A DNA stretch of 64,000 nucleotides. Origin: Acestrorhynchus altus. Taxonomy: Eukaryota; Chordata; Actinopteri; Characiformes; Acestrorhynchidae. Shown piece by piece: positions 11,001 to 25,179 of this stretch (the stretch's first letter is position 1; the number at the start of each line of letters is the position of its first letter). The position numbers and the translations under genes were made by a program. The stretch is taken from the NCBI GenBank assembly GCA_034509495.1, contig CM067515.1, positions 18,201,046-18,265,045 on the forward strand, written 5' to 3'. The notes beneath the pieces were generated by a model. The model made no database searches. It saw only the letters and a program-made list of their open reading frames with translations, and had not been told where the DNA came from.

Positions 11001-12830
11001 GGCGTCACACAGAAAGAGACGCGGGACAGAAAAGAACACCGAGATCCTCACGGGGAAGTTGTTAAGAGATACGTTACACAGACAGTAATGTAATGGGCAC
11101 AGATGTGTAACACAATGTTCCTCTGGGCTCAGCCAAACAAAACCACGCAAGCATTTGTAAAGCTACCACTAAGTATCAACATGGAAGTGAAATTACATTT
11201 CATCACAGTGTGGTTCTCTATGATATAAGTGCTACAAATGGTTTTACATTTACACTACATTAGATTACTTTAACCTTTAGAACCCTAAGCTAAATTCTTA
11301 TATGCATATCATGTCTGTATTTTACTGTGATCCTGAGCTTTAGATCCTAGAAAACAGCCTGTAACTGCCCACAAAGTGTGGCTCTCTTAGAGATCTCTAA
11401 TATACACTAGACTACTGAGGCATTATTGTTTTTTTTTTTTGTTTTTTTTTTGTTTTTTTTTTTACATTTATTACATCTCTGGGTGTTGTTACTAGTGTTA
11501 CCACCAACCTCATGCTTCCATGTACTGCCCACTTTATTAAAAACATCCTATTTTGTTCTTCTACCCACTCACCACTTTATTATATTACCAATAATATAAT
11601 AATATAAAATATATCTATTAAAACCCTGCACTAAACATTGTCAAAATATAATAATACACAATAATACAAAAAAACTATCATAAATGACAGGAAAGTAATG
11701 TAGTACAATATTTGTACAAATAATATATTTAAATTAACTATTAAATTGTTACAGTCTGTGGTACTAAACTATCAGGGCATGAAATGTGAATCAATGGAGA
11801 TAAAATGAGAATTCAATACACGTCCTTATTCATATAAACCTATTAACTTGTTAATTAAATTTTAATAAATAGAAACACTGCTATTTCACATTAGGTTGGA
11901 GTTCAAATCTGGGCTATAACAACTTTTCAAAATCTATTTTAAACAGTTTAACATTAAACTCGACTCACTAAAACGTTAATCAGATTTTGAGATTATAACT
12001 GCTATGTGACCTCTACAGTTTTAACATTTTGGGGGGTTACATTGTCACATCACATTCTCTTCTGTCTGTTTTTTTTATTCCTTTCTCTGCCATGGCTCTT
12101 CCTAGTCATTAGTCCTCCCACCTGTGTGTCCCCTTGTAGCCAGGGATGGACTGGTCTCTATATCAGTTTGCAGTCTGTATTTGCCTGTTGTCATTGTGTT
12201 TTTTGTTTTTTGTTGTTGTTTTTTTGGTTGGTTGTTTTGTTTTGTTTTTTTTACTTGTGTTTTGTTTTTTCCTGGTCAATGTCACGTTTCCGTCCTCTAT
12301 TTTAGTTTGTGTTCTTGTTTCTTATGCTCTGTTTTGGTATAATACATTTTCTTTGCCGTTATGTCCACATCCACCTCCAGCTCCAAACCTTACACACAAT
12401 GTGACAAACATAAATAAAAACAAAACAAACAACAGTCTTTATACTACTCTTTTTACCCTCTACCACCATCTAATCCGTGCAGACATAAAATGACAATCTT
12501 ACAAACTTATAATCAAAAATACTATATTACCTCTTTTACCCCCACAAATGCCATCACACCTTACTACCAAATACATGCCCATATATGCACACTCACATAG
12601 TCTCACAGAAATCCTTTGCAAGGAATCATCCATCATCATTTAAACATATGCTCATTGTCTCTATGAGCACTGGCTGAAGACATTTCCAAAATGGGAGAAT
12701 ATCTAGAAAGCATATCAACTAGTGTGTCATAGGTAGAAGCCAGTGCTGAATATATATATATATATATATATTCAGCTCGCAACAAATTATTTAACCCTAA
12801 CAGATGCAGTAAGTAGCTTCTCATTTATTA
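11001..12830. other. Intergenic, AT-rich; no gene seen
   Basis: The stretch holds poly-T runs near 11430-11460 and 12180-12260 and a short TA array at 12750-12771. The T-rich open frames at 12006-12493 have no conserved domain and look like low complexity, possibly a retroelement end. Confidence 0.5.
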
Positions 12831-13935
12831 AACAACCATGTCAAAAGACACATCCTGTGATCGTGGATATGATGGCAATCTGTTTCAGAAGTGTCAAATA
12901 ATTGGCATGCATAGAAAACATCTAAGGAAAATGCTGAAACTACCAAAATAAGAACTGTTCAGTGCATTATTAAAAAGTGGAGGAAAGTGAGCGAGGAAGC
13001 ATCTTCAATCAAGAATGTGGTCAGAAAAAATCTTGAATGATCATGATTGGTGATCAGTTAACCATTTGGTGAAATAAAATCATACAAAACAACATTAGAA
13101 CTCAAGGATATGTTTAATAGTGAAAGTAAGAGCATGTTCACACACACAAACACATACACACACAATGTGAAGGGAACTCAAAGGATTGGGACTAAACAGC
13201 TGTATGGCCTTAATAAAACCACTCCACTCATCAGTGAGGCTAACTGGCAAAAGCAGCTTCAATTTGCTGTGGAGCATAAAGATTGGACTCTGGAGCAATG
13301 GAAGAAGGTCATGGGGTCTGATGAGTCCAGATTTACTCTGTTCCAGAGCAATGGGCACATCCGGGTAAGAAGAGAGGTGGCTGAAGTGATGCACCGACCA
13401 TGTCTTGTGCCAACAGTACAAGCCTTTTGGGGGCAGTGCTATGATCTGAGGTTGCTGAAGTCGGTCAAGTGTAGGTTTAGCAACATTATGTGCACAAAGA
13501 ATGATGTCAGCTGACAACCTGAATATGCTGAATGACCAGGTTATCATGGGTGTCATGGGTGTGTTCCAAGATGTCAATGCCAGGATTCATCATGCTCAAA
13601 TTGTGAAAGAGTGGTTGAAGGAGCATGAAACATAATTATCACACATGGATTGGCTACCACATTGTCCAGACCTGAACCCAATTGAGAATCTTTGGCATGT
13701 GCTGTGGACGATGCAAATCTCCACAAGATGCAAATCTCTTTGGAGGTCCAAATCTCCCCTTAACAATACAAGATCTTAAGGTAAACTTAATACAACCCTG
13801 GACAGAAATAAATGTTGTGACATTGCTGAAGCTTGTGAAAACAATGCCACTGTGAATGTATGTCGTAATCAAAGCTAAAGGTGGTCCACATAATAGTCGA
13901 GTGTATTACCTTTTTTTGGCTAGGCAGTGTATCTC
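12830..13935 (+). mobile_element. Degenerate Tc1-like transposon
   Basis: Plus-strand transposase relic. It shows a helix-turn-helix-like opening near 12860-13010, a WKKVMGSDESRFTLF segment with the first catalytic Asp near 13300, and DQVIMGVMGV then HCPDLNPIENLWHV near 13530-13700. Frameshifts and stops break the frame throughout, and a (CA)n has been inserted near 13140. Confidence 0.8.
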
Positions 13936-14049
13936 ATAAGTTTGAGTTACTAACTCATAATTATGACAATGTCCATTTATTATGACTTAATGTCTATATA
14001 TGACTTACTATCATTATATCTTAATGTGAATTTATTATGACTTAATATC

Positions 14050-14470
14050 TCATAATTGACTTAATATCTATTTATAATATCACAATGAATTGTAGTCCAG
14101 ACCAGTCTCTCACTGAAAATGTATTGTGTATTATGAAGTGCAAAATACCCCAACGGAGACCCCGGACTTTTGAGCAACTGAAGATGTACATCAGGCAAGA
14201 ATGGGAAAGAATTCCACCTACAACAATTAGTGTCCTCAGTTCCCAAATGCTTACCGTTGTTAAAGGAAAGGTAATGAAACACAGTGGTAAACATGCCAAC
14301 TTTTTTGGAACATGTTGCAGCCATCAACTTCAAAATGAATGAATGTTTCCAAAAAAACAATAAAGTTTACCCATTTGAACATTAAATGTCTTGTTTTCTT
14401 GTCAACTGAATACATGTTTGCAAATCATCATATTCTGTTTTTATTCAATGTTTTACACAACATCCCTACT
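14050..14470 (+). mobile_element. 3' fragment of a Tc1-like transposon
   Basis: Contains FEQLKMYIRQEW, the C-terminal region of a Tc1-type transposase, followed by ACACAGTGGTAAACATGCCA and a CAACTTTTTTGGAACATGTT segment. It belongs to the same broad family as the copy at 49.0-50.0 kb. The 5' two thirds are missing. Confidence 0.65.
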
Positions 14471-14869
14471 ACTGTAATTATTATGACTTATTTTAAAATT
14501 CTTATTAAAATTTTTTAATTCATTGTTTTGTGTTTATTTATTATGACTTCCTATGTCATAATTATTACAATGTCTATATGACTTACAATATCATTATATT
14601 TTAATGTTTATTTATTATGACCATCTCATCATTATGACTTAATGTCTATTTATTATGACTTAATGTCAATTTTTGTATATTTTAATTTGATTCGTCATGT
14701 CCAGTTTTGATTGGTTGATTGTAATGCGCTGGAATAAAACAGTGAGGAACATAATAATAAGTGATAATGTACTTATTAGAAAATGTTTGTGTGATGTCAG
14801 CAGAGTGAATGTTAATGTGTAATAAATCAGTTTGTAAAAGTGGTTTGAATAGAGAAGTCCGAAGTTGTT

Positions 14870-14950
14870 GGCCAGGGTCTGCGCATGCGCAGGAGGCTCA
14901 CAGCAGCCCCTCGGTTATGAGAGCAGGCGAATGACAGTCATGTAACATTT
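14870..14950. promoter_or_regulatory. NRF1 site in a small GC-rich island
   Basis: A perfect NRF1-type palindrome TGCGCATGCGCA at 14880-14891 is set in a GC-richer patch within AT-rich flanks, about 2.2 kb upstream of the receptor start codon. It may mark a promoter, but no exon could be attached to it. Confidence 0.4.
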
Positions 14951-15901
14951 AGGTCAAAGCGATCATTTGTTTATAACATCCTCCCTGTATTTCTCTGTCT
15001 GATTTTCATATTATCTGCCTTTATTCACGATTTAGTTGTTATGCGCTGCTCATAACTGCGTTGACCCCTTTCACACAGCTGTCATTAAGTATATGTGACT
15101 CTGTGTAACAGAATATAACTAATATAACTTATCTATATCTCCTTTTTAATCCATGCCTTGCCTGCCGGTTATTTCAGTGTCTACTGTAATACTGTAGTGT
15201 CTATTACAGTATTACACTGTCTACGCTGACTGGAAGAGGGCAGAGAAATTAAGCAGCAGTGCTTAGAAACACTGAAACACTTTGATAGGAAACCACAAAC
15301 CCCAACAAATTCCAACAATGTCAATAGTGTAGGCCTGTCTATCATGCAGGTTTGCTCAGTGGAACGACACTGGCCACTTCATAAATATGAATATAATATA
15401 GACTGTATAAACAAAAAGCAACTGAACAAATCACTGATTACAAACACTGCATTATTATATTGTGTTGAGCTGATCTGAATTGTGTGTGTGTGTGTGATCC
15501 TAAATGATATCTATTTACTGCTAAAATTAATTATTAAAAGGATTTCAATGTTATGAAAGACGTTGATTAATCATTGATTATATTATGAAACATGTTATTC
15601 TGAAAAAATACAGCAGGGGGAGTCGTAGCAACGTCTTCTAGTATTACATTTCTCACACAGTCCTTGTATTCACGCTCTGTAATTTTGCGGCCAAATGCAT
15701 TCAGAATGCATTTAGGTTTCAGTGAGTAAATCCTTCCTGATCTGTATGTGGTGTATGGTTATGATTTTTTTTTCAAATAATGATATGTAATGATAGGGTT
15801 AGAGCTTTTATTTTGTATTTGATTTGCATTTGATTTTATTTAAATTTATTCAAATTCTTTAGTTCATATCCCCAACTTATAATAATTTTAATTTTGTCCT
15901 C

Positions 15902-15965
<64 letters not shown>

Positions 15966-16250
15966 ATGCATAGGACTTGAGGACAAAATTCTTACCCCCC
16001 TATTGTTTTAAAAATATTTCCCAACATATTTCACATTTATTTAAATGTATTAATGTATATAAGTGTTAAATACAGCAAATAACTTTTTACACAGCTTTTT
16101 CAAACATCCCAGTTTTATTTCGAATGATTACATTATTTTACTTTGCTTGACAAAATAAATCTTTCACAAAAAAATAGAAAACTACCATGGTCACAATTAT
16201 TAACCCCCTGATGTTACAAGTCAACTGTGCCCTATTTGCTCTATAACAAC
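14950..16250. other. Intergenic; GT microsatellite in an inverted repeat
   Basis: No gene seen. It contains a (TG)n array at 15903-15964 flanked by inverted copies of AATTTTGTCCTCA (about 15890-15902 and 15976-15989), giving a hairpin-type element. The remainder is AT-rich unique sequence. Confidence 0.6.
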
Positions 16251-16890
16251 ACGCTGTCCTTTGCTGCTGTTTCCAACAAGTCTCTGACACATCTGAGCCC
16301 ATTCATCTTTGGCAGAGGGCTCAGTGTGAAGCCCTCATCTGAGTTCACAGAGCAGGTCACCACCATGTCAGTGTCACTGCAGTACTGAGAATGACCTACC
16401 ACTCACATCATACCTGCTCTGTGGTGGTCTGGTGGGGTCATGACCCTTAAAGAAACAGGTGACAGAAGGCTAACAATGTTTGCAGAGAAACAAACAGACA
16501 GCAGTCTATTATATCCTAGAACTATACCACTAGTGAGCTATGGAGCAGTTCCACTACTCTGGAATGATGGAACTCCGTCCAGTATATTTGTGATAAGTTG
16601 GGGAGTTGGGGATGAGGTGGGGTGGTGATCATCTAACATCGCTAATGCAAAATGCAATCAAATCCTCACAGCAATGCTCCTCAACAGCTACAAACATTCT
16701 TGCAGAGATAAGATTCATCCCTAATCCACCCCACCTGATCCAAAATAGTTCTTGTTTGGCTGAATGGGGTATAGATATGGGTTGGAGTTGAAGGGTTGGA
16801 CAGTTGAGGCAGTTACTCCAACAAAAAGCAGGATAAAGTCAGAACAATTTCAGAACAATGAATGAAGTGTCCCAATACTTGTCCATGTAC
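16250..16890 (+). mobile_element. Composite of two repeat fragments
   Basis: At about 16320-16520 lies one arm of the palindromic repeat also found at 46.7 and 54.7 kb (ACCATGTCAGTGTCACTGCA ... CCTGCTCTGTGGTGGTCTGG). It runs into a Tc1-like deletion derivative (AGCTATGGAGCAGTTCCACT ... GTGTCCCAATACTTGTCCAT) related to the one at 8.6 kb. Confidence 0.6.
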
Positions 16891-16979
16891 TGTACATACA
16901 GTAAAGTTTGTCTTTGCTTTATAAACCCAGAGAAACTGCTTCCCGTTATGTTTTAACGGACCATTGAAATAGAGATCTC

Positions 16980-17076
16980 CTATGTAGGCCACTTGTATTT
17001 GATTTGGAAGGCAGCCAAGCGCTCTCGTTGCGTCATATTCTCGCGATAACAGCAGTAGAGGTCGCTATAGTAAAGC
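16980..17076 (+). promoter_or_regulatory. Promoter region of LDLR-like gene
   Basis: CpG-containing, TATA-less segment just upstream of the ATG. It has TCTCGCGATA at 17039-17048, one base from the palindromic TCTCGCGAGA motif found in vertebrate housekeeping promoters. The short distance to the ATG implies a short 5' UTR. Confidence 0.4.
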
Positions 17077-17133
17077 ATGGAGCTGGTGGGCTTCTCTCTG
17101 TTACTGGGTGCCGGTTTGCTGCTGTTACACTCC

Positions 17134-17167
<34 letters not shown>
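17077..17167 (+). CDS. LDLR-like exon 1 (signal peptide, poly-Ala)
   Basis: ATG opens MELVGFSLLLGAGLLLLHS, a typical signal peptide, followed by 11 Ala encoded by an uninterrupted CAG/GCA array (17135-17167). The donor CAG|GTAAAC is formed by the last repeat unit. Phase 1 out. Confidence 0.85.
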
Positions 17168-17168
<1 letters not shown>

Positions 17169-20100
17169 TAAACACGCACCTTCTCACCTGTGCTGTTCAG
17201 CAGTGTGTGTTCAGTCTTTGGCTTGTGCGCTGGGAGCACCGCTGTCACTCAGCAGCACATGGCTGACAGTCTGCGCTAATGGGTGACCGGTTGGTGCACA
17301 GCAGGTAGGGATGGTGGGCTACTGATACTAACCTGTGACGATCTTGACCCTCCACTTTTATATTCTGACACACCGAGAGCACGTGGGCAGCTGCACTGGA
17401 CCCCAGCGGCTTTCTCTCATTGGCCCGTTGATCCAGCGGTGTGGCGCGCCAGGTGTCCACGTGACTCATGATGGGCAACGTTTTGATGTTTATGCTCAGA
17501 GCGACTGTCTTAACCTTTCAGAACCACAGACCAACGCTGGGTTTGTGTTTTTGTAACAGTTTGCTATACTTAAAAAAAAGTATTTATACTGTTTATTGTT
17601 ATTCTCTAATATTCCTTCATTTCAGATATAAAAATGAACAGGATTTAGATGTTTGTTTTCATTAAACATTTACGTCCGTCTAGAATGTTTTTATTTATTT
17701 ATTTTTTGCTTATAAAAACTGAAAACCACTTTGTGAAGGGGGTTTGTGCATTTTTAACAGTGGTCTTCAGACTTAAATTAGATTCATCATCTAATATTCT
17801 AGTTATATAAATAACCTAGTCTTTTAATAGTCCAAGTATTTTATTCCAGGTAATTGTGGAGCAATTGTATTTGTACATTCATCACAAATTTCTGATACAA
17901 TGGGTAAAGCAACTGCCAGATTCACATTATGGCAAAATGAAAAACTGTCAAAATGAAGATACAAAGTATTGCGTGAGCGTGACAATATATTATGTTCAAT
18001 GTAGTGTTTTATTTGTTAGTAGGCGGAAGAATATTTAGCAACGCTGCCGTGATCAACTGATAGGCAGTAATAGCCCAGCTGAAATATCATACTCAAGATC
18101 CAGTTTTGATTTTGGTCTTTTGGTTGATGGTCAAGGTTGGTCATGCTGTTCTCCCAGTTTGGTCAGACATGCAGGTTCAAGTTTGGTCTACAAATGCCAC
18201 ACTGTTTACACTAAATGAATAACCACCCCCATGCTTCACAGATTACATGGAAATGCAGTTTTTTTGTTTTTCTTCAAGCATGCATTTGCATATTTGACCA
18301 AAGTTTTGTTTTTTGAGAAACTTCTATATATTCTATAAGGTGTTTCCACACATTTATGAAGATGTATTATCCAAGCAATGCTGCACAATAGAACAGCATC
18401 TCTCATGCAGTTGGACTGTGTTCTTTAACCAGCCAAAGTACAAAACATATTGTATATTATTGTATATTACTGTTACAAGCTATCAGAATACAATATTACT
18501 CACATAATACACTAGCTGCAAATGGCATTCAAATGTCTTAGCATTAAGATAAAATATATTAAAAATAGAAGTAAGAAATAGATGCATACAAAAAAGTAAA
18601 ATCAAATCCTCTAATAAAAGTACTATTATAATGAGCACGTGGGCCGACCAGCTAATCCAGCACGAGAGCAACATAAACCATCTTAGCTTGGGGCCCTGTT
18701 TAAGAGCATTCAGAGTATGTGTGAACTGTTAACAGAGATTGGAAAATGGTCTTGTAAAAATGCATTATGATTGTGTTTGATTATAATATCATACAAACTG
18801 CGTGTGTGTGCATATATGTGTGTTAGAGCCTGATGATACACACTCTATTATATAATAAATTATCACCATACAGTGGTTATGGTTCAATGTATGGCAATAC
18901 TGTAAACAAGACAATATATTGAATATATTTTACATATATGTTTATTAAATTGAGAGAATCAAATGTTAGGATGACTGTCATATGTGTCCTGGTGTAAATA
19001 TTTCACTGAGGTTGTGTGATTTTATTCCAGTGTAGTTTGTAATGTAGTGTAGTAGATGTAGTTTGTTTGCTTAAATAACTAGAAATTGATCAGTTTTTAA
19101 ACTGACAATGCAATAATTTATTTGCAATAATTAGATTGAAGTCTTCTCAAGACTTTTGTTTTGAAATAAAAAAACACTGTGTGAGCAAAGAAAGAGAGTG
19201 AACAGCCCCTCCCTTGTTTTCCTCTATAATCCAATATCTGGATCAGTCAGAGTGTGCATGCAGGTTGAACATGTACATGTGGATAGAGCAATAAACTGAC
19301 TCAAACTTCTGATTGTGATTCTGAAACATGCACTTTGGCAATTAAACTGATGTTTAATTCAGTTGGAAATTAGTGATAATACATTTTTCATAATACGTGA
19401 TTATACACATGTGGGAGACTGGGGTTTGATTCCCAGTCTGGGAAACTATGCTGTGCTACACCAGTAAGAGTCCTTGGGCAAGACTCCTTACACTACTCTG
19501 TAATAAGTGTGCCAGCTAAATGCCGTAAATGTGAATTTTATCAGTTTTCCAAGCTGGATTACTTGCTGATAATTCATCACACATGTTGAGACCAGCATGA
19601 TTTTATGTGAGAGCTTTATCACAGAGGAGAACAGTGGGCTCTAAAGACAAGAATGCAACACCGTTATCTAGTGGTTGGGGTTTAAATACAACACAGAATG
19701 AACCACTGTCTTCCACTATTGTTTACTTGTAAAGTATTAATTAAGATCAATCAGTAATGTTTTTTTGAGAACCAATACAATATTGGACTGTATTTGGTTT
19801 TTCTTTTCAACCATATTTGTGTGTGCATGCGTGTGTGTGTGTGTGTGTTTGTTTGTGTATGCAGGTGCAGTGAGAGCAGTGTCTTGTGGTATCTCAGAGT
19901 TCAGCTGCTCTGATGGACATTGTGTACCAAACTCATGGAGGTGTGACCACTCCTGCGACTGCAGTGATGGCAGCGATGAGGAGAACTGCGGTAAATGAGG
20001 CTTGTTTGTTCAGCCCACATTACCTTACTCATGTTGAGCAAACAGAACATTACACAGACATAGTTAAGTCTGATTTAGCATAAATAAACCCAACCCTATT

Positions 20101-22043
20101 AAAATCTATAAACATTTTTGTTTTGTTAAAACAACTTAATTTGACTGCTAAATCGTTTGATGGTGATAAATTACACCACTTTTCCAAACCTGGATAGTAC
20201 ACCCTCTACTGGTGGACTATCCAGTTCAATAGTGAGGACCTTTCAAATGGTCACACGCCCACTGAACACAATGATGACACATTAAACAGAAAACCATCTG
20301 ACTGTATTACCACTTCTCACTGAGCTCTTCCTTCAGAGGTGATGGCACCTTTCCACAAAAGAAAATGTGGAAATTATCATTTTAAACTAGTTGTGTTCTT
20401 CAGCATGTATATCTTCAGCCAATCGCTATACACTGCAAATACTTGACTACATTGAAAATGAAGGTTACCCTTATTGTATCTCCAAGTGAACATTTTGATT
20501 GATAGATTGATATAACTATCAATCAATATAAAAAGAGCAGAAAGTGTACTATAGTGAATGAATGGGTGCTGTATCACAATTACATTAAAAGATCAGAAAC
20601 TAATATAGTGAATTATTAATACTGTGCAACTATCTAACTCAAAGAAGAAACTGTACTTTAGTGAAAGTACAAGTACAGGTGCTCTTCTGACTAAGATTGT
20701 GATAGTGTGATTTTCAACCTTTGTCTCTAATTGTGTACCTCTCTCTCTGTAGATGAGAATGAGTGTGAGGTCAATAATGGAGGCTGTTCCCACATGTGTT
20801 TGGATCTGCAGCTTGGCTTTGTGTGTGATTGCCCCTCCGGCATGCGTCTGGTCCAGGACACACACTGTGAAGGTTGGAGGAGATTTGGATTCTTGTATTA
20901 CTCTGATAATCCAGAACTGTAAGTTTATTCAACTCCAGTGCTTTTTTGTTGTGTCAATCAAAGGGCTGCTAAAGCCCAGGTAATTAAAATGGGAATTAAT
21001 AATGCTAAAGCAACACTATTACAGCTACCAGCTTTTCTTTGAGCTTAACCTATTCAAGTATAGGGCAGTGCTCATGCCATGTATCCATGGATAAAATATG
21101 TTATTGTGATGCTAAATGTAAGGATTGGATGCATTTTAGATATTCTTGATTATAATCTAATCAATGTTGAGCTTGTCCAGTTTATAGTGGGTTTGAATGA
21201 TGAAGTGGCAATGAAGGTTTAATATTATCAAATTGTAAATGGTGTTATTTCTGAGACTGATAAATCAAATGACCCTTTGAATACTTAAATTTTATTCTGT
21301 TTGATTAAATTCATGACTTTGGTGGAAAACTATAGATAATCCAGCTAATAGTTTATTAAACTAGATGGTGCTGTACAACCATCTGAAAGACACCAGGAGG
21401 TCTTGAAACACAGTAAAACAGCCTGTATATAGTCGGGCTGAGGGTACAGTCTACAGAAGGTCAACCTGGGCACTACACCTAGTAAAGACAACACTAGGTG
21501 GCACTCTACAATAACAGTTTGAAGAAAAAAACCCCACTGTAGCAGATAGCAGATTGACTAAACATAGTAATAATAATAGTAAAAACAACAATCAGCACTA
21601 AAAGGGCTCTGTTTGCTCATATCAAAATTGTATTACAATATTTGAACACTTTTAGGGTATAGAAGCTCAACAAAGAACCATCTACTGGTGATTATTCTTT
21701 TTGTGTCTGCAGAACCAGGACACAAGAGCATTCAAACCCTTTTTAGAACCCCTGTTTTACTAAATTATTTTTTTTAAGATTGTAAGCAAAAAGGGTTCTG
21801 AATGGTACTGAAATGTTTCATTTTTCTTTTTATGCAAAGCATTTTATATTTGAAAGGTTCTTTGTATCACATATCCAGTCCTGGTTTGTTTCCCATGTCA
21901 TTCTAGCAAGTGTCTTATTTTGGTCTTGTCTCCACCCATTCTGAGCGGTGTCTGATTGGTAATCCTTCCCCTTTCTAATCATGTTCCAGCTGTGTTTAAT
22001 GTTCCTCATCTGTTAAGTTCAGCGTTTGTGACACTTTGAGCTG

Positions 22044-22126
<83 letters not shown>

Positions 22127-25084
22127 AATATATCTAGATAGAAATATATTAAATCAAGTCAAATCAACATTTATCTGTATAGTGCTCTTCACAACTGAAG
22201 CTGTCACAGAGCTGCTTTACAGAAATCAAGAAATAAAAAGGTTAACAGGAACAAAGGATAAGAGAGAGAGCCCCTAGTAAACAAGCCAAAGCACAACACC
22301 TATATGTAACCTTTTACATATGAACCATTAAAATATTTTTTACGAATGTAAAAAGATCCATCTACAAGAGTTTTCCTTTTACCTAAAGAACCATTTTACC
22401 AGGAAAAGAAGCATGAAAGCATTCAAAATGTTATTTGCATTGTCATGGTTCTATAAAGAACCCCTGCTTTCATTAGATTCCCTTTTTAAAGAGGTTAAGC
22501 AACAGTGTAATAAATTGTAGACATTATAGTGAAAAAGGCTCTTTGAATTACAATGTTGAGAATAGTGGAACATTTTTGTGTCCTATAGAATCCTTACATT
22601 TTATTTAAGGATTCATATGGTTCTATGGTTCGCCCAGAGGTGGACCCCTGTCTGGATGCAGATGTGTGTGACCAGTTGTGTGTCCAGTCAAACAGCTCTT
22701 TTACATGCAAGTGTGTGGATGGTTACCTAAAGAATCTGAGGAGCGGGCCGTGCCGCGCTACAGGTGAGGATTTTCTTTTTTACATACTCATCAGTTTTAA
22801 AGTTTTATGTAAAGGGTTTATGTAATGTCCTTTTCTAACCCCATCTTCTATTCAAGAAGAGCTTTGTTAAGTAGCTGATTAGCTGGAATAGGTGTACTGG
22901 GAGCAGGGTAAACACTACAATGTTTAGAACAGGGGCTCCTCCAGGACCAAAGTCAGGAATTGCTGCTGCAGGGGAAGCAGAACAGATTCCTTTTTATATT
23001 TTATATTACTTTTTAATTTGTACTATAACATTATTAACTCTCACTACCAAATAAATGAGCATAGTGTTGTTTTGCACCTAAGCACAATTGCATACTTGCA
23101 TGTTAATTTTCATTTCTATGTTATATTTACTGAATATCATTATTTTATTTACACAAATAATATTTTTATATAGTTATATATTTTGTTGCTATATATGTGC
23201 AGGTGGTGCTGCAGGGGTGGTTTTTTCCAGCAGTTCTGGAATCAGCTGGATGAACACTGATGGTTTAGATCAGAAGACGATATCTGATAGCACAGGATCT
23301 CCTGGTCCTTTAGCAGCATTAATAGCGAACAGCACTCTTTACTGGAGCAACCCTGAACATGCAAGTGTTTACAGGTACCACAGATATCCTCCTATCCTAG
23401 ACATCATACTGCTTCACATCCTCAATGAAAACACACTTCTGTACATTTTAATGCACACTGTTTATTTTTTTAATTCAACATATTAGAAAAATGTATTTAA
23501 CATACGCTTTCTTAAATTTCTTAAATTTAGTATTAAATAGTAATTAAAATTCTGCATTAAAACAAGCAGACAAAATGTTATATTTGTTTCCTGAAGAGGA
23601 ATTATTTACTTATTTACACTTATAACATCAACTATATGTCATTTGAACAGATGTGTACAATCATTTGTTTGCATATTCAATTTACTAGTGCATCAAAAAA
23701 TATTAAACAGTTTTAATATTAAAGCAAAAAAAAGGCATGAAATATGTTTGTGTATTTAATGATAATGACTGTTACATATGCAGTTGCATAAAGGAGTTAG
23801 GACACCCAAAAAACTCTCTTTGCCTTTTTTGACATATTTAAAAAAATGGATCTTCATTTTAACTAGAGGGCACTTGTAAACAGCCTTATTTCAGGCTTTT
23901 TTTCCCTTCTACACACAATTCCCCACAATACCAAAGTGAAAAAAAATAAAACTTAAAAACATTACTTGCATACATTCACAGATTTTGCTGAACACTTTGT
24001 TGAAGCACCTTTGGCAGCAATTACAACCTCAAGATTTTTTTTTAATATGATGCTACAAGCTTGCCACACTATTTTTTGGGGAAGTTTCTCCAAACACTTT
24101 GCAGAACCTCTCCAGCATCAGCGTACAGCCATTTTTAAATATCTCCAGAGATGTTCAGTTGGGTTTGAGTCTGGGCTCTGGCTGGGCCACTCAAGGACAT
24201 GCACAGAGTTGTCCCAAAACTCTCTTTTGTTATTTTGGCTGTGTGCTTAGGGTCATTTTCCTGTTGAAAGAGAAACCATTCTGAGGTCCAGAGCGCTCTG
24301 GAGCAGGTTATCATCAAGCATGCCTCTGTACATCACTGCAGTCTTCTTTCTCTCGACCGTGACTAGTCTCCCAGTTTCTGCTGCTGAAAAACATCTCCAC
24401 ACCATGATGTTGCCACGACCATGGTTCACTGTAAGAAAAGTATTGTCTATGTGATGAGCAGTGCCTGGTTTCCTCCAGGCATGATGCTTGGCATTCAGTC
24501 CAAAAAGTTTGATCTTTTAGTTTCTCATTATCTGAGAGTCCTTTAGGTGCCTTTTGGCAAACTCCAGACAGGATGTCATGTGCCTTTTACTGAGGCTTCT
24601 GTCTGGCCACTCTACCGTAGATGCCTGATTGGTGGAGTGTTGCATAAATGGTTGTCCTTCTGGAATGTTCTCTGTCAGAGTGATCATTGGGTTATTGGTC
24701 ACCTCCCTGACTAAGGCCCTCCTACCCCGATTACTCAGTTTGGCCAGGTGGCCAGCTCTAGGAAGAGTCCTGTTTACGGATGGAGGCCACTGTGCTAATT
24801 GGGATTTTGAATGCAGCAGATATTTTTCTGTTCCCTTCCCCGAGATCTGTGTCTCAATGCAGTCCTGTCTTGGAGGTCTTCAGAGGAGTCCATGGCTTAG
24901 TTTGTGCTTTGACATGCACTGTCTATTATGGGACCTTACATGAACAGGAGTGTGCCTTTCCAATCAACTGAATTTACCACACGTGTCCAATCAAGCTGTA
25001 GAAACATCTGAAGGATGATCAGTGGAAACAAGATACCCTTGAGCTCAATTTTGAGTGTCATGGAATACTTATGTACATGTTTTA

Positions 25085-25179
<95 letters not shown>

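Noticed and set aside
12006..12493. T-rich plus-strand frames resembling a membrane protein
   Set aside because: Hydrophobicity comes from poly-T low complexity; no start context, domain or splice pattern.
20873..20920. Longer exon 3 of the LDLR-like gene ending at the stronger GTAAGT donor
   Set aside because: It ends in phase 2, which puts the clear EGF 2 of exon 4 out of frame.
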